Shown piece after piece: positions 5,680 through 7,512 of a stretch of DNA of 7,512 bases; the stretch's first letter is position 1, and the number at the start of each line of letters is the position of its first letter. Origin of the DNA: an uncultured Oscillibacter sp. (GTDB lineage Bacteria; Bacillota; Clostridia; Oscillospirales; Oscillospiraceae); NCBI RefSeq assembly GCF_910587525.1, contig NZ_CAJULS010000115.1, positions 1-7,512 of the forward strand, written 5' to 3'. Made by a program: the position numbers and the translations under genes. The notes beneath the pieces were generated by a model. The model did no database searches. It was not told the origin of the DNA and was given only the letters and a program-made list of their open reading frames with translations.

Positions 5680-5702
5680 ATTGGATGGATGCTTCTGACA
5701 AA

Positions 5703-5743
5703 TAACGAGCGGGAGGCGCATATATTGCGCCTCCCGCTCGTTA
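5703..5743. terminator. Perfect 18-bp hairpin, probably a bidirectional terminator
   Basis: TAACGAGCGGGAGGCGCA (5703-5720) is perfectly complementary to 5726-5743, with a 5-base loop TATAT. It lies between two converging units: the secreted-protein gene ending at 5679 and the AAA+ ATPase gene ending at 5866. The plus side is followed by TCCTTGTTT, and the minus side reads TTTGTC, so both T-tracts are modest. Its GC-rich arms contrast with the AT-rich genes to its left. Confidence 0.7.
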
Positions 5744-5865
5744 GTCCTTGTTTAAAAGATGTCAAAACGCCCAAATGGGCGGTCCGAAACATGCCTTCGG
5801 GCGCAGCCTGCACTTACCGTCGAATACATTTCCCGCGTTTTTTGACGGCTGGGGGTCCTGTTATA
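5744..5865. other. Structured non-coding gap after the ATPase gene
   Basis: No gene is supported here. Two small hairpins lie side by side: CGCCCA/TGGGCG (5768-5773 and 5776-5781) and CCGAA/TTCGG (5784-5788 and 5796-5800). A longer-range pair, GTCAAAACGC (5761-5770) against GCGTTTTTTGAC (5834-5845), could enclose them with two unpaired T's. The stretch could be a 3' untranslated region of the ATPase transcript, a small RNA or a dispersed repeat. Confidence 0.45.
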
Positions 5866-7173
5866 TTACTTTTTGTTCAGCCCCTCGACGTAGTTCACAA
5901 ACTGCTGGGCGATGCGGCCGGAGAAGCCGCCGTGGCGGACCTCCCAGGTGTTGGCCAGAGCCAGCAGCTCTTTCTCGTCCATCCGGATGCCCTGCCGCTG
6001 GGCCAGGGCCAGGACAATGGCCTGAAACTCCTTGGGCGTGGGGGCGTTGTAGTTGATGGCGACGCCGAACCGGGCGGAGAGGGACAGCTTCTCCTCTACC
6101 GTGTCGGAGCGGTGAATGTCGCCGTGGTGCTCCATGTCCGTGCGGTCGTTCCAGGTCTCCCGGATCAGGTGGCGGCGGTTGGAGGTGGCGTAGATCAGCA
6201 CGTTGTCCGGCCGGGTCTCCACGCCGCCCTCGATGACGGCCTTGAGGAACTTGTATTCCACCTCGTTCTCCTCAAAGGAGAGGTCGTCGATGAAGATGAT
6301 GAAACGGTAATTTCGATTTTTCACCTGGGCCAGCACAGCAGAGAGATCCCTGAACTGGTGCTTGTAGATCTCGATCATCCGAAGACCCCGGCTGAAATAC
6401 TCGTTGACCAGGGCCTTGACGCTGGTGGATTTGCCGGTACCGGCATCGCCGTAAAGCAGGACGTTATTGGCGTGTTTGCCGTCCAGGAAGGCCTCGGTGT
6501 TTCGGCGGAGCTCCTCCTTTTGCTTCTCATAGCCCAGCAGGTCCTCCAGCATCACCCGGTCCACGTTGGTGATGGGCAGGAACTCCAGTTCCTTTCCATG
6601 GCCCTGGATGCGGAAGGCCCGGTTCATGGCGAAGAGGCCGAAGCCGTACTGCCGGTAATAGCTGGTCATGAGGGAGAAGATGTCCTCCTCGTCCCGGGCC
6701 TGGGCCAGGGCACGGCTGAGGACCCGCACCTGCCAGCTCACATCCCGGTTGTAGATCCGATCCCGCTTGGGCAGGGCGCTGTAATGGGAGATGGCGGTGA
6801 AGCAGTCGAGCCCAAGGTCCTTTTCAATGGGGGAAAAATCGTAGTGGAAAAGGCGGCGGAAGACGGCAAAGTCGGCTTTGACAAAGCCGTTGACGGTGCC
6901 CTCCCGGCTGCCGGAACGCTCGCAGGTGAGGGTGAAGGCGTTCCGGTTGGTCATCAGCAGCCAGGTGAGGTAGCAGTGCCACAGGTTTTCGTCAAATCCG
7001 CAGGAAGTGCCCAGCTCCAAAAGCCGCTTGATCTCCCTGTAAATGCGCCGGACCAGTTCGTCCCGGTCAAAGCCGCCCCGCTCCCAATCCCGGAGGACCT
7101 CCGAGAGGCGGAGGAGGATGCTGTCCTTCCCCAGATTGCTGTACATCAGCAGATGCGCTACATCGCGATACAT
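5866..7173 (-). CDS. DUF815-type AAA+ ATPase
   Basis: The 435-residue protein has an N-terminal helical region of about 200 residues, followed by an AAA+ ATPase module. Motifs seen are Walker A GDAGTGKS (242-249), Walker B FIIFIDD (291-297), the sensor-like ATSNRRH (329-335), a candidate arginine finger in SARFG (Arg369 region) and a sensor-2-like GFSGR (416-420). This combination, with LLGYEKQKE at 212-220 before Walker A, matches the DUF815 family of ATP-binding proteins common in Clostridia. No substrate or partner is established for that family; by AAA+ analogy it should remodel a protein or complex using ATP. It has no signal peptide or membrane helix and should be cytoplasmic. The ATG at 7171-7173 follows GAGGAAG at 7-nt spacing. 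It starts 30 bp after ilvD ends with no terminator between, so the two are probably co-transcribed. Confidence 0.9.
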   Translation of the reverse strand: MYRDVAHLLMYSNLGKDSILLRLSEVLRDWERGGFDRDELVRRIYREIKRLLELGTSCGFDENLWHCYLTWLLMTNRNAFTLTCERSGSREGTVNGFVKADFAVFRRLFHYDFSPIEKDLGLDCFTAISHYSALPKRDRIYNRDVSWQVRVLSRALAQARDEEDIFSLMTSYYRQYGFGLFAMNRAFRIQGHGKELEFLPITNVDRVMLEDLLGYEKQKEELRRNTEAFLDGKHANNVLLYGDAGTGKSTSVKALVNEYFSRGLRMIEIYKHQFRDLSAVLAQVKNRNYRFIIFIDDLSFEENEVEYKFLKAVIEGGVETRPDNVLIYATSNRRHLIRETWNDRTDMEHHGDIHRSDTVEEKLSLSARFGVAINYNAPTPKEFQAIVLALAQRQGIRMDEKELLALANTWEVRHGGFSGRIAQQFVNYVEGLNKK

Positions 7174-7203
7174 TTCGACACTTCCTCTTTACGGTTGATT
7201 GCG

Positions 7204-7512
7204 TCAGTCCAGCACGGCACCCCTGTCGGCGGAGGAGACCAGCCGGGCGTACCGGGCCAGATATCCGGTTTTGATCTTGGGCTCCGGGCAGACCCAGGCG
7301 GCCTTCCGCCGGGACAGCTCCTCATCGGAGACTTTCAGGGTGATGGTGTGGGCGGGGATGTCGATGGCGATTCTGTCGCCCTCCTCCACCAGGCCGATGG
7401 GGCCGCCGGAGGCCGCCTCCGGGGAGACGTGGCCGATGGACGCGCCTCTTGTCGCGCCGGAGAAGCGGCCGTCGGTGATGAGGGCCACGTCCTTGTCCAG
7501 CCCCATGCCGGC
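7204..7512 (-). CDS. ilvD: Dihydroxy-acid dehydratase, C-terminal part
   Basis: Only the last 102 codons are in the window; the gene continues past the right edge. The visible part contains VALITDGRFSGATRG and IGHVSPEAASGGPIGLVEEGD, which are signature stretches near the C-terminus of IlvD. It ends with LARYARLVSSADRGAVLD and a TGA stop at 7204-7206. IlvD is an iron-sulphur enzyme that dehydrates 2,3-dihydroxy acids to 2-keto acids in the synthesis of valine, isoleucine and leucine. The related sugar-acid dehydratases (Edd and others) share the fold, but these motifs fit IlvD best. The cluster-binding cysteines lie outside the window. Confidence 0.95.
   Translation of the reverse strand, partial: AGMGLDKDVALITDGRFSGATRGASIGHVSPEAASGGPIGLVEEGDRIAIDIPAHTITLKVSDEELSRRKAAWVCPEPKIKTGYLARYARLVSSADRGAVLD

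Noticed and set aside
5505..5813. A 102-codon minus-strand frame overlapping the secreted-protein gene and the 18-bp hairpin
   Set aside because: It reads through the terminator hairpin and antisense to the secreted domain, with no ribosome binding site evidence; the hairpin explains part of the sequence better.
1..7512. CRISPR array, tRNA, integrase or insertion sequence
   Set aside because: No regularly spaced repeats, no cloverleaf-like sequence and no transposase or recombinase motif was found on either strand.

Overview
The window looks like a chromosomal stretch from a GC-rich anaerobic Clostridia, most likely an Oscillospiraceae gut commensal (Flavonifractor/Lawsonibacter/Intestinimonas-like). 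This rests on the gene content (biotin-dependent sodium-pump decarboxylase, SfsA, MntP, an EndoQ-type PHP protein, a DUF815 ATPase, IlvD), strong AGGAGG-type ribosome binding sites and GC-rich codon use. The placement is inference; there is no rRNA or marker gene here.

Layout. Bases 1-832 (minus strand) hold the start of a membrane sodium-pump decarboxylase operon: gamma/delta (OadG-type) subunit, biotin carrier protein, and the first 58 codons of the beta subunit. The operon is driven by a clear promoter at 864-892. Divergent from it is sfsA (1037-1717, plus), then mntP (1806-2369) and a 64-residue helical protein (2387-2581). A long hairpin at 2583-2618 separates these from a convergent 149-residue DUF6194-like gene (2621-3070, minus). 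That gene is divergent from an endonuclease Q-type gene (3216-4505, plus); both have recognisable sigma-70-type promoters in their 145-bp gap.

Bases 4506-5700 are visibly more AT-rich than the flanks. They carry a small XRE-type regulator with two C-terminal membrane helices and a broken gene for a secreted beta-rich protein. Its signal peptide is intact, but a one-base frame change puts a stop codon right after the signal-peptidase site. A perfect 18-bp hairpin (5703-5743) and further foldable sequence close this block.

The last part (5866-7512, minus) holds a DUF815-type AAA+ ATPase placed 30 bp behind the C-terminal end of ilvD (dihydroxy-acid dehydratase), probably co-transcribed with it.

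Most of the window is ordinary core metabolism, metal homeostasis and DNA repair. The parts that merit a second look are the AT-rich block (frameshifted secreted protein, membrane-anchored regulator, a minus-strand terminator with no gene to terminate) and the structured intergenic DNA at 5703-5845. I saw no CRISPR array, tRNA, rRNA, transposase or phage gene, and nothing I can defend as a wholly new system.
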